Assembly (NCBI RefSeq): GCF_028280385.1
Contig: NZ_JANQLX010000001.1
Coordinates: 62,001-126,000 of the forward strand
From: Allomuricauda sp.
Lineage (GTDB): Bacteria; Bacteroidota; Bacteroidia; Flavobacteriales; Flavobacteriaceae
Length of the DNA: 64,000 nucleotides
Direction of reading: 5' to 3'
The position numbers and the translations under genes are program-made. Shown one piece after another: positions 53,913 to 62,800 of the stretch (the first letter of the stretch is position 1; every line of letters begins with the position of its first letter). The notes beneath the pieces were generated by a model that saw nothing but the letters and a program-made list of their open reading frames with translations, was not told the origin of the DNA and searched no databases.

Positions 53913-54367
53913 GCAAGCAGGCAAAGACATACATGCTATTGGCCTTTGTGCTGGCCGTTTGGGGTGTAATCGGCTTTAAAGTCATTAAGGCGCTTTCACC
54001 AGAACCGGAAGTAGCGCATTCTATGCCCAATGTGGTGAATGTTGTGGAAAACAAGGTCCAACGGGATACTTTCACCCTTTATGCGGATTACCGCGACCCT
54101 TTTTTGGGAACCTTAAAGACCGCCAAACCCAAAATAAAGAAGCCCCGCGCAAAAAAGACCGATACCCCAAAAAAGAAAATCCTCTATGCCGGATTGATTT
54201 CTGAATCGGGCTCCAAGGGTAGTTTGTTCTTTGTTACCATAGACGGTCAACAACACATCATGTCCCCAAGACAGGAGATCAACGGGGTACGCTTGGTGAA
54301 GGGTAGTGCCAAGAGCATTCAAGTTACGTACGGTGGGATAAACGAAACCATTTCACTTTCTGAATGA
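53909..54367 (+). CDS. GspC/PilP-like periplasmic connector
   Basis: A 152-residue protein with one membrane helix (about 8-27) and a periplasmic part with 'YRDPFLGTL', a Lys/Pro-rich linker, then a small beta domain ('LYAGLISESGSKGSLFFVTIDGQQHIMSPRQEINGVRLVKG'-like order, residues about 88-150) matching the HR/PilP fold that contacts the secretin N0 domain. It appears to start at a TTG (53909) within the TTGA overlap with the previous stop; an ATG at 53933 is the alternative. There is no PDZ domain. Confidence 0.7.
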   Translation: MSKQAKTYMLLAFVLAVWGVIGFKVIKALSPEPEVAHSMPNVVNVVENKVQRDTFTLYADYRDPFLGTLKTAKPKIKKPRAKKTDTPKKKILYAGLISESGSKGSLFFVTIDGQQHIMSPRQEINGVRLVKGSAKSIQVTYGGINETISLSE

Positions 54368-55629
54368 TGGCACTCAAAAAGGTAAAGGCCGGAGCCCTTC
54401 AATTTGTGCTCTTTGTTGGGGCAATTGTAGCAATCCTTTTGCTATCGTTTGTGCTTTTGTCATATTCCCATGTGCTGTTCAAAAAGAAAACCGACCTTAC
54501 CATAGCCATGATCCAGGGGTCGCAAACCGCCTTGGAACAATCTTTCAATGAAACATTGCTTGAAGGGGAACATTTTTTAGCCGAGGTAGATCAAGGACTG
54601 CCCATATCGGCAAAGGTGCTAAAATCATATTGGGGAATTTGGGAACTCAGAAATGTGACTGTTGAAAAAAACGCCCTTGCGTTCAATAAAATTGGCCTGG
54701 TAGGCCGTTCATCGGATGTGCGCCCCGCCCTGTATTTGAAAGACAATCAACGCCCCATGGTCATTGCTGGGAAAGCTAGGGTCATTGGGGATGCCAGTTT
54801 GCCTCAAAGGGGAATTAAAAGGGGAAACATAAAGGGGTACGGCTATTCAGGGGACCAACTGATCTTTGGTAGGGAATTACAAAGCTCAGGCACACTTCCC
54901 GGTCTGGAACCTGGTACGGAGAGAAAGATCAAGGAATATACCGATCCATTCTTTGAACCATCAGGAGAAGAAATCAAGCTCAAAAAGGGAACCATAATCA
55001 AAAATAGTTTCAAGGAACCAACAAAGGTGATCAAGGGTGCTGTTGTGCAACTAGCGCAAACGGAACTGATGGGCAACATTGTGGTTTGGGCGAGTAAAAA
55101 GATTGAGGTGGACCCCACGGCCATGCTAAACGATATTGTTCTTATTGCTCCCCTTGTAGAGATCAAGGATGGGGTAAATGGCAATTTTCAGGCCTTGGCC
55201 AATAGGGCAATCAGAATAGGCAAGGGATGTACCCTGAACTATCCAACCGCATTGGTGGTAAACCGTCATCAGAACTTTGGAAAAGGCCAACATCCTGACC
55301 GTCCGGATGTGTTCCTGGGAAACCGGAGCGTTGTCAAAGGCATGGTCATATATCAAGCTCCGCATGAAAGCGACCGTACTGTGGCAAACATACATTTTTC
55401 AGAAAACAGTTTGCTGGTAGGAGAGGTGTACTGCACCGGTAATATTGAACTTAAGGGTACGGTGCAGGGATTCACGGTGACCGATGGATTTGTTGCGCTG
55501 GAAAGTGGATCGGCCTACCAGAACCACTTATTCAATGGCACCATCAATAGGGAAATACTCCCTGGTGAATATGCTGGACTACCTTATAAAAATGAGCAAC
55601 CAAACACTGTTCTCAAATGGCTGTACTAA
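54364..55629 (+). CDS. GspK-like large pseudopilin with beta-solenoid-type domain
   Basis: A 421-residue protein. The N-terminus 'KVKAGALQFVLFVGAIVAILLLSF' looks like a prepilin cleaved after Gly10-11, and like GspK it has no Glu at mature position 5. After the helix (to about residue 50) comes a long domain with repeated short strands ('VIAGKARVIGDASL', 'LMGNIVVWASKKIEVDP', 'LLVGEVYCTGNIELKGTVQG') that suggests a beta-solenoid or bactofilin-like fold. It is larger than typical GspK. It overlaps both neighbours and would sit at the tip of the pseudopilus. Confidence 0.65.
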   Translation: MMALKKVKAGALQFVLFVGAIVAILLLSFVLLSYSHVLFKKKTDLTIAMIQGSQTALEQSFNETLLEGEHFLAEVDQGLPISAKVLKSYWGIWELRNVTVEKNALAFNKIGLVGRSSDVRPALYLKDNQRPMVIAGKARVIGDASLPQRGIKRGNIKGYGYSGDQLIFGRELQSSGTLPGLEPGTERKIKEYTDPFFEPSGEEIKLKKGTIIKNSFKEPTKVIKGAVVQLAQTELMGNIVVWASKKIEVDPTAMLNDIVLIAPLVEIKDGVNGNFQALANRAIRIGKGCTLNYPTALVVNRHQNFGKGQHPDRPDVFLGNRSVVKGMVIYQAPHESDRTVANIHFSENSLLVGEVYCTGNIELKGTVQGFTVTDGFVALESGSAYQNHLFNGTINREILPGEYAGLPYKNEQPNTVLKWLY

Positions 55630-55931
55630 AGCGAATAAAAGCATCCACATTGATGGAAACCCTGGTGGCCACCGTTTTGATAGTGGTGATTTTTATGCTT
55701 TCAAGTATGTTGCTGAATTCCCTGTTTGCCAATACTATGGTTCGAGATAACAAAGGAATTAAGCAAGAGTTGTTGCTGTTAGAATACCAATTGGGTCATA
55801 ATAGATTTCCATTGCCCTACGAAAGTGAGTGGGAGAATTGGCAGATTTCCATTTGGTCGGAGGGGGAACGAACGGTTTTATCCGCTATTGAAGAGGGAAC
55901 AAAAAGAGAGATTACCTATGAAATCGAATAG
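55617..55931 (+). CDS. Minor pseudopilin, GspI-like
   Basis: A 104-residue prepilin. The leader ends in Lys-Ala and the mature N-terminus is STLMETLVATVLIVVIFMLS with Glu5. The short globular part ends in 'EEGTKREITYEIE'. It overlaps the previous gene by 13 bp and the next by 14 bp. Position and size fit the GspI class. Confidence 0.8.
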   Translation: MAVLKRIKASTLMETLVATVLIVVIFMLSSMLLNSLFANTMVRDNKGIKQELLLLEYQLGHNRFPLPYESEWENWQISIWSEGERTVLSAIEEGTKREITYEIE

Positions 55932-56397
55932 GAGCTTTAGGAACCATAGGATCAAGGCATTCACTCTAAATGAGATGATGGTGGTATTGGTCATCACAAG
56001 TATTGTCATCGGCATTGGATTCTCAGTCCTCAGATTGGTCCAAAAGCAAATGGACAGCCTGGGAACGGTTTATGGAAAAAACACTGAAATCAATTTATTA
56101 AGACAAAGCCTGTGGATTGATTTCAACACATCCGATGGTGCTTGGTACGATACCAAAACCAATGAACTTGTTTTTGCCAATGGGATAAAAAGTTCCAGAT
56201 ATCAATGGTATGACTCTTATGTGGTAAAGGAAAGGGATACTTTTTTTCTTGAGGTTGATACCATTGAATATTACTTCAATGGCTTATACCAAGCTTCCGG
56301 GGAGGTGGATGCCATGGATATCTCGTGTGGAAAAAAAACGGGCGGTCATAGAATTGTGGTCTATAAAAAAAATGCCGCTACGAGCTACCTAAATTAG
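55918..56397 (+). CDS. Minor pseudopilin, GspJ-like
   Basis: A 159-residue prepilin from the ATG at 55918; the frame is open to 55825, but that adds a non-leader extension inside the previous gene. The leader ends in Lys-Ala and the mature protein starts FTLNEMMVVLVITSIVIGIG with Glu5. The globular domain has 'TSDGAWYDTKTNELVFANG' and a C-terminal strand 'GGHRIVVYKK'. It is placed between the GspI-like gene and gspF. Confidence 0.8.
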   Translation: MKSNRSFRNHRIKAFTLNEMMVVLVITSIVIGIGFSVLRLVQKQMDSLGTVYGKNTEINLLRQSLWIDFNTSDGAWYDTKTNELVFANGIKSSRYQWYDSYVVKERDTFFLEVDTIEYYFNGLYQASGEVDAMDISCGKKTGGHRIVVYKKNAATSYLN

Positions 56398-56402
56398 TAA
56401 TC

Positions 56403-57542
56403 ATGGGTTTTAAGCTAGAACAGATAAAGGATACAACCGTTCTTGAGGCGTCCAAAAAAGGGGGTTTTGAAAGCCTGCTTAAGAAGGAGATAACCTTTTC
56501 CGGCACTTTTTTCAACGCTAAGCGAAAAGAGGCCTTTTACAGTGAGCTTTCCGTACTGCTCAAAGCAGGGATCCATTTGCGAGAAGCTCTTGACCTTATC
56601 CGCGGAAACCAAAAAAAGGAAAGAATCGTAGAATTCTATTCAAAAATGATAAGTGAACTGGACTCTGGATATAGTTTTTCCGAAATATTGAAGTCCAGAA
56701 CGGAGTTCACGGAATATGAGCATTATTCTGTCCAAATTGGGGAAGAAAGTGGAAATCTGGTCAGAATCACCCAAGAATTGGGGGCCTATTTTGCACAACG
56801 CAACGAGCGACGGAGAAATTTGCTGAACGCACTTACGTATCCCATCATCATTTTGGCAACGGCAATTTTGGTGGTCGTTTTTATGCTTCGCCTAGTGGTC
56901 CCAATGTTTGAAGATATCTTCAAACAGAATGGGGTGGAACTTCCCGCCATTACCGTATGGATCATCTCTATTTCAAATTTTGTAGGGAGTTATGGATGGA
57001 TGTTGGTTTTTGGAATTTTCACTTTGATTGCCCTAAGAAAATTTCTCTTTGCACAGCCCATGATCAAACGGCAAAAAGATTTTTTACTGCTAAAGATTCC
57101 ATTTGTTGGGGAGTTCATTAAAGCGGTTTACTTATCACAGTTCACCCAGACTACCGCCTTGCTGATTTCTTCCAAGGTTCCCATGCTCAACAGTATTCAG
57201 ATGGTTAAACGAATGATTCGGTTTATTCCGTTGCAGAGTGCGCTGGACATCATGGAGTCGAGAATAATGAAGGGTTCGAGCTTGCATGAAAGTATAAGCG
57301 ATAGTAAGTTATTCGATAACCGAATGGTCTCGTTGATCAAAGTAGCGGAGGAAACCAACCAGACCGATTATATTTTTGAAAAACTGAGTCAACAGTATAC
57401 CGTGGAGGTGGATCAAAAGTCAAAACTGCTGTCCACTATAATGGAACCGTTTATCATTGTTGTAATTGGTTTTTTCGTGGGCGTAATCCTGGTTTCCATG
57501 TATTTGCCTATGTTCCGATTGAGTTCGGTTCTGGGTGGATAG
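56403..57542 (+). CDS. GspF/PilC-like inner-membrane platform protein
   Basis: A 379-residue polytopic protein with two GspF cytoplasmic domains (about 45-150 and 245-350) each preceding membrane helices (about 150-175, 195-215 and 350-375). The family pattern is visible in 'FYSELSVLLKAGIHLREAL', 'QIGEESGNLVRITQELG', 'QTTALLISSKVPMLNSIQ' and the closing 'FVGVILVSMYLPMFRLSSV'. It is the last gene of the right arm, 86 bp before the right attachment repeat. It supplies the platform component missing from the left arm. Confidence 0.92.
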   Translation: MGFKLEQIKDTTVLEASKKGGFESLLKKEITFSGTFFNAKRKEAFYSELSVLLKAGIHLREALDLIRGNQKKERIVEFYSKMISELDSGYSFSEILKSRTEFTEYEHYSVQIGEESGNLVRITQELGAYFAQRNERRRNLLNALTYPIIILATAILVVVFMLRLVVPMFEDIFKQNGVELPAITVWIISISNFVGSYGWMLVFGIFTLIALRKFLFAQPMIKRQKDFLLLKIPFVGEFIKAVYLSQFTQTTALLISSKVPMLNSIQMVKRMIRFIPLQSALDIMESRIMKGSSLHESISDSKLFDNRMVSLIKVAEETNQTDYIFEKLSQQYTVEVDQKSKLLSTIMEPFIIVVIGFFVGVILVSMYLPMFRLSSVLGG

Positions 57543-57627
57543 CCGAGATTATTTCCGACTTATTCCGGATTAATAATGAATAATACATAAGTAACTATTT
57601 GAAATACAAAAAGTTGTAAGTAATTTA

Positions 57628-57677
57628 CATCTGCCTTCTAAGCAGACGGTCGAAGGTTCGAATCCTTCCGCGATCAC
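57628..57677 (+). repeat. Right attachment-site repeat (detached tRNA-Arg 3' end)
   Basis: Identical over 50 bp to 30122-30171. It starts at the anticodon arm and lacks the 5' acceptor strand and D-arm, so it is not a functional tRNA gene. Confidence 0.9.
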
Positions 57678-57705
57678 GAATGGAACAACACAAAGTTGAA
57701 AACAT

Positions 57706-57736
57706 AAGCAAGCCAACAGAAGGCTTGCTTTTTTTG
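57706..57736 (+). terminator. Terminator after the right attachment repeat
   Basis: A perfect 9-bp stem (AAGCAAGCC/GGCTTGCTT), loop AACAGAA and seven T. It was probably the terminator of the tRNA-Arg gene before the island inserted. Confidence 0.85.
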
Positions 57737-57868
57737 TTTACCTATTAACTCTATTTTCTTTGTGGATTAAACTTCTTTGGAATCTAGCGATGTAGGCATC
57801 CACTCCAAACTTTTTGGGTGTACATGGAAATTGTCTAAGGTAGGTATTAACAAGTCCCATGAAGCTAC

Positions 57869-58447
57869 CTAAGAAGTGCGCATCAAGAAAAACAACATTA
57901 GTTTTATCTTATCGGAAATACTTTTGCGAAGCAAACGAAACCCCCTGGTTATTTGGGCTTCCACCGCTTTAACCGAAATGTTCAGATGCTCTGAAATCTC
58001 CATATTGGTTAGACCTTCAGTTTTGCTCAATTCAAAAACCTGTTTGCATTTAGGGGGCAATTCCAGAATGGCACGCTTCACCATGGCGATTAAACGATCA
58101 TGTTGCTCGTTGTCCTTTTCCATTGCAAATGCGTCCAAATACTCAATATATTTCTTTTCAATTTTTAATAGAGCTTGTTTTTTTCTGTACTGATCAATGA
58201 ACTCATTATAAACAGATTTATAGAGAAAACTTTTCAAGGAATGATCCGGATTTAATTTTTCCCTTTTTTCCCACACTTGAATTAAGACGTTTTGTACAAT
58301 ATCGCTCGCTTGCATGCTATTGTTTACAAGGCTATTTGCATAAACACAAAGTCGATGGTGATAGGTTTCTACCATATATGTAAAGGCGGTTTGCTCCCCA
58401 GCACTAAGGCTTTTGATCAAATTGGCATTGTTTTCAAAATCCATCAT
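57869..58447 (-). CDS. ECF sigma factor, FecI-like (second locus)
   Basis: A 192-residue sigma factor, paralogous to that at 8510-9088 (shared FLYKSVYN, 'LELPPKCK', 'EGLTNMEIS'). Region 2 includes YHHRLCVYANSL and 'DIVQNVLIQVWEKRE'; region 4 includes 'LTNMEISEHLNISVKAVEAQI'. Either of two adjacent ATGs may be used (58447 or 58444). It is divergent from the anti-sigma gene with 106 bp between them, and 130 bp from the terminator that closes the island side. Confidence 0.93.
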   Translation of the reverse strand: MMDFENNANLIKSLSAGEQTAFTYMVETYHHRLCVYANSLVNNSMQASDIVQNVLIQVWEKREKLNPDHSLKSFLYKSVYNEFIDQYRKKQALLKIEKKYIEYLDAFAMEKDNEQHDRLIAMVKRAILELPPKCKQVFELSKTEGLTNMEISEHLNISVKAVEAQITRGFRLLRKSISDKIKLMLFFLMRTS

Positions 58448-58493
58448 TTAACCATATGGTAATAGAATCCTAAGCACAAATATGAAAAAAAAG

Positions 58494-58521
58494 TTGTTAC
58501 GGGGTAGGGTCGCTAATTTTG
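58494..58521 (+). promoter_or_regulatory. Promoter of the second anti-sigma gene
   Basis: TTG at 58494-58496, a 17-bp spacer and TAATTTTG at 58514-58521, an exact TAnnTTTG box with the same spacing as the tRNA promoter. The anti-sigma ATG is 32 bp downstream. Confidence 0.55.
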
Positions 58522-58553
58522 GATTCGTATTAATTACATAATGGTTTGACCCA

Positions 58554-59720
58554 ATGAACAATACAAAGATCGAGGAACTTATAATCAAGTTTATTTCCAA
58601 ATCCATCACAGAAACAGAATTGGATGACCTTTCCATTTGGTTGGAAGAGCCAGGGAATGAGGAAAAGTTCAAACAGTATATCCAACTGAATTATGCTTTG
58701 GAATACAACCTCTTAAATTTTGAGTTGGAGAAGAAAAAGGTGCTGCTCCATAGCAAAGTGACTACCATGACTTCAGATAGAGGACGGGTCAAGCACTTTA
58801 CCTACATTAAATATGTTGCTGCCGCTGCCATTGCTTTATTAATTGCCATTCCAATCTTCCTTACATCAGATAGCGTTGATGAAGCAGATACCACTATAGT
58901 TGTAACCGATATAGAACCAGGAACGGACAAGGCAGTGCTTACCATGGAGGATGGGAATCGTGTTACCCTGGAGGAAGGCAAGGAATACAGCTTAGTGGAC
59001 CGTGAAACGGACGGAAAACAGTTGGTGTACAAACCTAAGAAGGCTACACCCAATTCGGAATTGAAGTACAATTACCTCACCATTCCCAGGGGAGGGCAAT
59101 TTTTTGTAACGTTATCTGACGGAACCAGGGTGTGGTTAAACTCTGAATCCCAACTTAAGTATCCCATGAGCTTCGCCTCCAAAAAAGAAAGGGTTGTAGA
59201 ATTGTTGTACGGCGAGGCCTATTTTGATGTAACTCCGAGCATTGCCAATGAAGGAACTCCATTTAAGGTTTTGTCAAAAGGTCAGGAAGTCCAGGTTTTA
59301 GGTACCGAGTTCAATGTAAAAAGCTATGATGATGAGGCTTTTGTGTATACGACCTTGGTGGAAGGTAGTGTTTCCATTGGCGCAGCACAAGATAGTCCGA
59401 CCCTAAGCCCGGGGCAACAGTCCATTTTTAACATCGCCAATATGGAGGTTTCGGTAAGAAAGGACATTGACATAACCCCTGAGATAAGCTGGAGAAAAGG
59501 GGTATTCATGTTTAAAGGCAAAAAACTCCGGGAAATAGTGAAAGTACTTTCCAGATGGTATGATATAGACATTGTAATCGGGAACAAAGAACTTGAAAAT
59601 GTCACCTTCAGAGGTGTCTTGGGCCGGGACCAAGATCTAAATCAAATTCTTTCTTCACTTAAGAATTTGAGCGTAATAAAAGATTATGAATTTAAAGACG
59701 GGAATATTATGATAAGATAA
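58554..59720 (+). CDS. FecR-type anti-sigma factor (second locus)
   Basis: A 388-residue anti-sigma factor, the same length as its counterpart at 9834-11000. It has a cytoplasmic N-terminal part, a membrane helix (about 83-101, 'YIKYVAAAAIALLIAIPIFL'), the FecR domain with 'LTIPRGGQFFVTLSDGT', GEAYFDV and VLGTEFNV, and a C-terminal DUF4974 domain ('SWRKGVFMFKGKKLREIVK'). It should pair with the sigma factor at 57869 and the SusC that follows. Confidence 0.93.
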   Translation: MNNTKIEELIIKFISKSITETELDDLSIWLEEPGNEEKFKQYIQLNYALEYNLLNFELEKKKVLLHSKVTTMTSDRGRVKHFTYIKYVAAAAIALLIAIPIFLTSDSVDEADTTIVVTDIEPGTDKAVLTMEDGNRVTLEEGKEYSLVDRETDGKQLVYKPKKATPNSELKYNYLTIPRGGQFFVTLSDGTRVWLNSESQLKYPMSFASKKERVVELLYGEAYFDVTPSIANEGTPFKVLSKGQEVQVLGTEFNVKSYDDEAFVYTTLVEGSVSIGAAQDSPTLSPGQQSIFNIANMEVSVRKDIDITPEISWRKGVFMFKGKKLREIVKVLSRWYDIDIVIGNKELENVTFRGVLGRDQDLNQILSSLKNLSVIKDYEFKDGNIMIR

Positions 59721-59726
59721 AAAATT

Positions 59727-59762
59727 GGCAAAGCCCGGACCTGACAAGTATAGGGCTTTGCC
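59727..59762 (+). promoter_or_regulatory. Strong hairpin between anti-sigma and SusC genes (second locus)
   Basis: A perfect 10-bp inverted repeat, GGCAAAGCCC (59727-59736) and GGGCTTTGCC (59753-59762), with a 16-nt loop and no T-tract, starting 6 bp after the anti-sigma stop. It could be an attenuator or an mRNA-stabilising element for the SusC transcript. A weaker hairpin occupies the same place at 11092. Confidence 0.5.
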
Positions 59763-59820
59763 ATTGACATTCTAATTAATCGATTATGGAAAATTAACCA
59801 ACTAATTACTCAGTAAATTT

Positions 59821-62800
59821 ATGAAAATTCACTTAACTAAGTCATGTTGTAGTGGCAGAATGCCATTGCTGAACATTGTAATGAAAACACTCATTTTTCT
59901 TTGGTGTAGTATAGCTTTGAGTTTTGTTCCTTCTGATGCCATATCCCAGAATTCAAAAATTAGGATCAATACAGATGGAATGTTGACTGTAGATGAGGTT
60001 TTTGACCTAATTATGGAACAGACCGACTACAGGTTTGTATATCAAGAAGGAATTTTTACGGGATATCCCAGGGTGCCCGTAAAAAAAGGTTGGATACGGA
60101 CCAACACCCTCCTAAATAAAAGTTTGGCCAGAGGAAATTTTATGGTGGTACTTACCAAAGACAATACCATCCTGGTTAAGGACAAAAAAATTACAGACCT
60201 AGAATTGCAACGAAGTGTCAGTGGTGTGGTCTCGGATGCGGATGGAGCACCCATGCCATTTGTTGATGTGGTGGTTAAAGGTACCACAATAGGAACCACA
60301 TCAGATGAAAATGGACGCTACGCAATTACTGTTCCTAGTCCTGATAACGTGTTAATGTTCATGCTTTTAGGGCATAAAACCTTTGAGGTCACCGTAGGCA
60401 ACCAATTTGTTATCAATGTTACCATGGAGGAGTCAGTGAGGGAACTTGACGAGGTGGTACTCACGGGGTATCAAAAAATTGAAAAATCGAGGACTACGGG
60501 ATCTTTTGCAACCGTAACGAACCAGACGGTTGAAAGTATCCAGACCTTGAGCATTTTCGATAGATTGGAAGGTCAGGTGCCCGGACTCGTTTTTGTGGAT
60601 GGCCAACCCATACTCAGAGGGGTATCAACTTTTAGAACCAATACAACAAACGATTTCGGAATCAATCCTAGGGTAAATTCGCCCCTGATTGTGTTGGACA
60701 ATCATCCCATAGAGGCCGAATTCTTTGAGACCATAAATGCAGATGATATTGAATCCGTGACCTTTTTAAAGGATGCCGCGGCGGCCTCAATATGGGGTGC
60801 TAGGGCAGCCAATGGGGTAATTGTACTAAAAAGTAAAAGGACCTCTAATTTCAACAGGCCGATAAGCGTTAATTTTTCGACCAGTCTGTCTTTTGAAAGT
60901 AGGCCAGATATTACCCAGGCCAATGCCTCCACTGCCGCACTTTTGGAGCTTCAGGAGTTTCAGGCCAGTGAGGGTATGGCGGCAGCCATTGTTGGTGGAG
61001 GTCCCATAGTTCCCTTGGGTTACGACGCTCCTTATAGATTCTATCAAAATGAAATTACCGAAGCCCAAAGGGATGCCATTATTGATCCATTGCGCAATAA
61101 TGACCTGCGTAAGGAATTTAACGAATTGTTTTTAAGAGCCCCTATCCGAAAAAGATACAACCTTTCCGCATCTGGCAGCGGCGAAAAGAATTCCTATTTC
61201 TTTTCGGCAAGTTTTAATGATCTCCTTTCCAATACCATTGGTGAATCGGATAGAAGACTGAACCTCAATGCCAGCAACACTTTTTTCATCTCTCCAAAAT
61301 TGAAACTTACCGCAGCGATGAACTTTTATCTGCAAAGGGAAAAGTTCAATGGCTATGGCCCAAACACGGTTAGGTCGTTTCCCCAGTACGATCAGGTCTT
61401 GGATGATAACGGCAATCCCATTGTTCAGGACAGGTACAATTTTGACGATATTTTCATCAATACTGGAAGTGGACTTACCCGTGAGGATTTTCCATATGAT
61501 TGGAGGTTTAACTTATTGGAAAACAGAAATGAGTTGGACAACACCAATAAGGAAACTGCACACCGGGTAAATGCCAGTTTGGAATATGCCCTGACCGATT
61601 ATTTGAATATCGTTGCCAATTATCAGTACAACCAATCCAGAAATCTTGGGGAAAGTAAATACAGCGAAGCGAGCTATTTTACCCGCGATTTGGTCAATTC
61701 GTTTACCATTTTGGAAAATGGGGCCATTGTAAACAATCTACCTGAAGGTGCCATATATGATGAAACCAATGTTGATTTTAGGTCACAGACCTTTAATGGG
61801 CAATTGAATTTTGAAAAGACCTTTGGAAATCACGACATCACTTTTTTGGGAGGGGCGGAAATAAGACAGTTGATATCCGATTACTCCGAGAATAGGAAGT
61901 ATGGAATAAACGAAAAATCCCTTGTGGCCCGCCCAGTTGATTACACAACATTCTTTACACGATCGAGCTCAAGATTTGGTCAATTCCAAATTCCTTTTGT
62001 GCAACGATTGTTTTCCGAGGAAAATCGATTTATATCCACCTATTTTAACGCCGGATACAACTACAATAAAAAATACCGTCTATCGGGGAGCTACCGATTG
62101 GACGATTCCAACCTCTTTGGCGCAGCTCCCGAATATCGCAATATCCCGCTATGGTCTATAGGTGGCGCTTGGGAAATTACCAATGAGGATTTTTTTAATA
62201 GCAGCTTTGTAGATCGTTTGGTCTTAAGGGCCACACGAGGAACAGGGGGCAATATAGATAGAAGTACGAGTCCGCTGACCATACTTGAATCGGGTATGAA
62301 TTTCAGATACGCTGGCCTTAGGGATGATTATGCCTTTCTGGATACCCCTCCAAATCCAACCTTGCGCTGGGAAAAGACAACCACCTTGAACCTAGGATTG
62401 GATTTTAGTCTTTTTGACAATCGATTTTACGGGTCTGTGGAATATTATGACAGATCTAATGACGATTTATTGTCACTTACCGACTTTAACCCCACTTATG
62501 GGATAACAAGTGCATTTTATAATGTGGCCTCTATGTCCAACAAAGGTTTGGATGTCAATTTAAATGCCCAGTGGTTTCGGGGTAAATTCAACTGGGTAAG
62601 CACGGTGAATTTCAGTTCCAATAAAAACCGGGTAGAGTCCGTTGATTTTGACAATAGTGACTTTAATTCCTACCTATCCGCCGAACCTAGGGTAGGACGA
62701 CCCCTTAACCATATCTTTTCCTACAACTGGGCAGGTTTGTCCAACGAAGGGGTGGCCCAGGTTTATGATGGCCAAGGAAACATCATTAATGCCAATGATG

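Larger units (their letters stand above)
30122..57677. mobile_element. tRNA-Arg-bounded genomic island with secretion machine and Rhs cargo
   Basis: The element is delimited by a perfect 50-bp direct repeat. The left copy completes the tRNA-Arg and the right copy is a detached tRNA 3' fragment, the usual footprint of site-specific integration into a tRNA gene. The machine genes reach to within about 110 bp of the left repeat and 90 bp of the right one, so the whole interval is occupied. No tyrosine or serine recombinase, transposase or conjugation gene is recognisable inside. Each end has its own terminator (30182 and 57706). Confidence 0.75.

Noticed and set aside
30280..57542. Retractile type IV pilus locus
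   Set aside because: No PilT-like ATPase is present, and a GspK-like pseudopilin without Glu5 and a GspC-like connector fit a type II-like system better, though the boundary is not sharp.
57628..57677. A second tRNA-Arg gene
   Set aside because: Only the anticodon arm, T-arm and 3' acceptor strand are present; the 5' acceptor strand and D-arm are missing, so it is an attachment-site remnant.
30122..57677. Integrative conjugative element or prophage
   Set aside because: No relaxase, coupling protein, mating-pair genes, integrase, capsid or terminase genes are recognisable in the interval.
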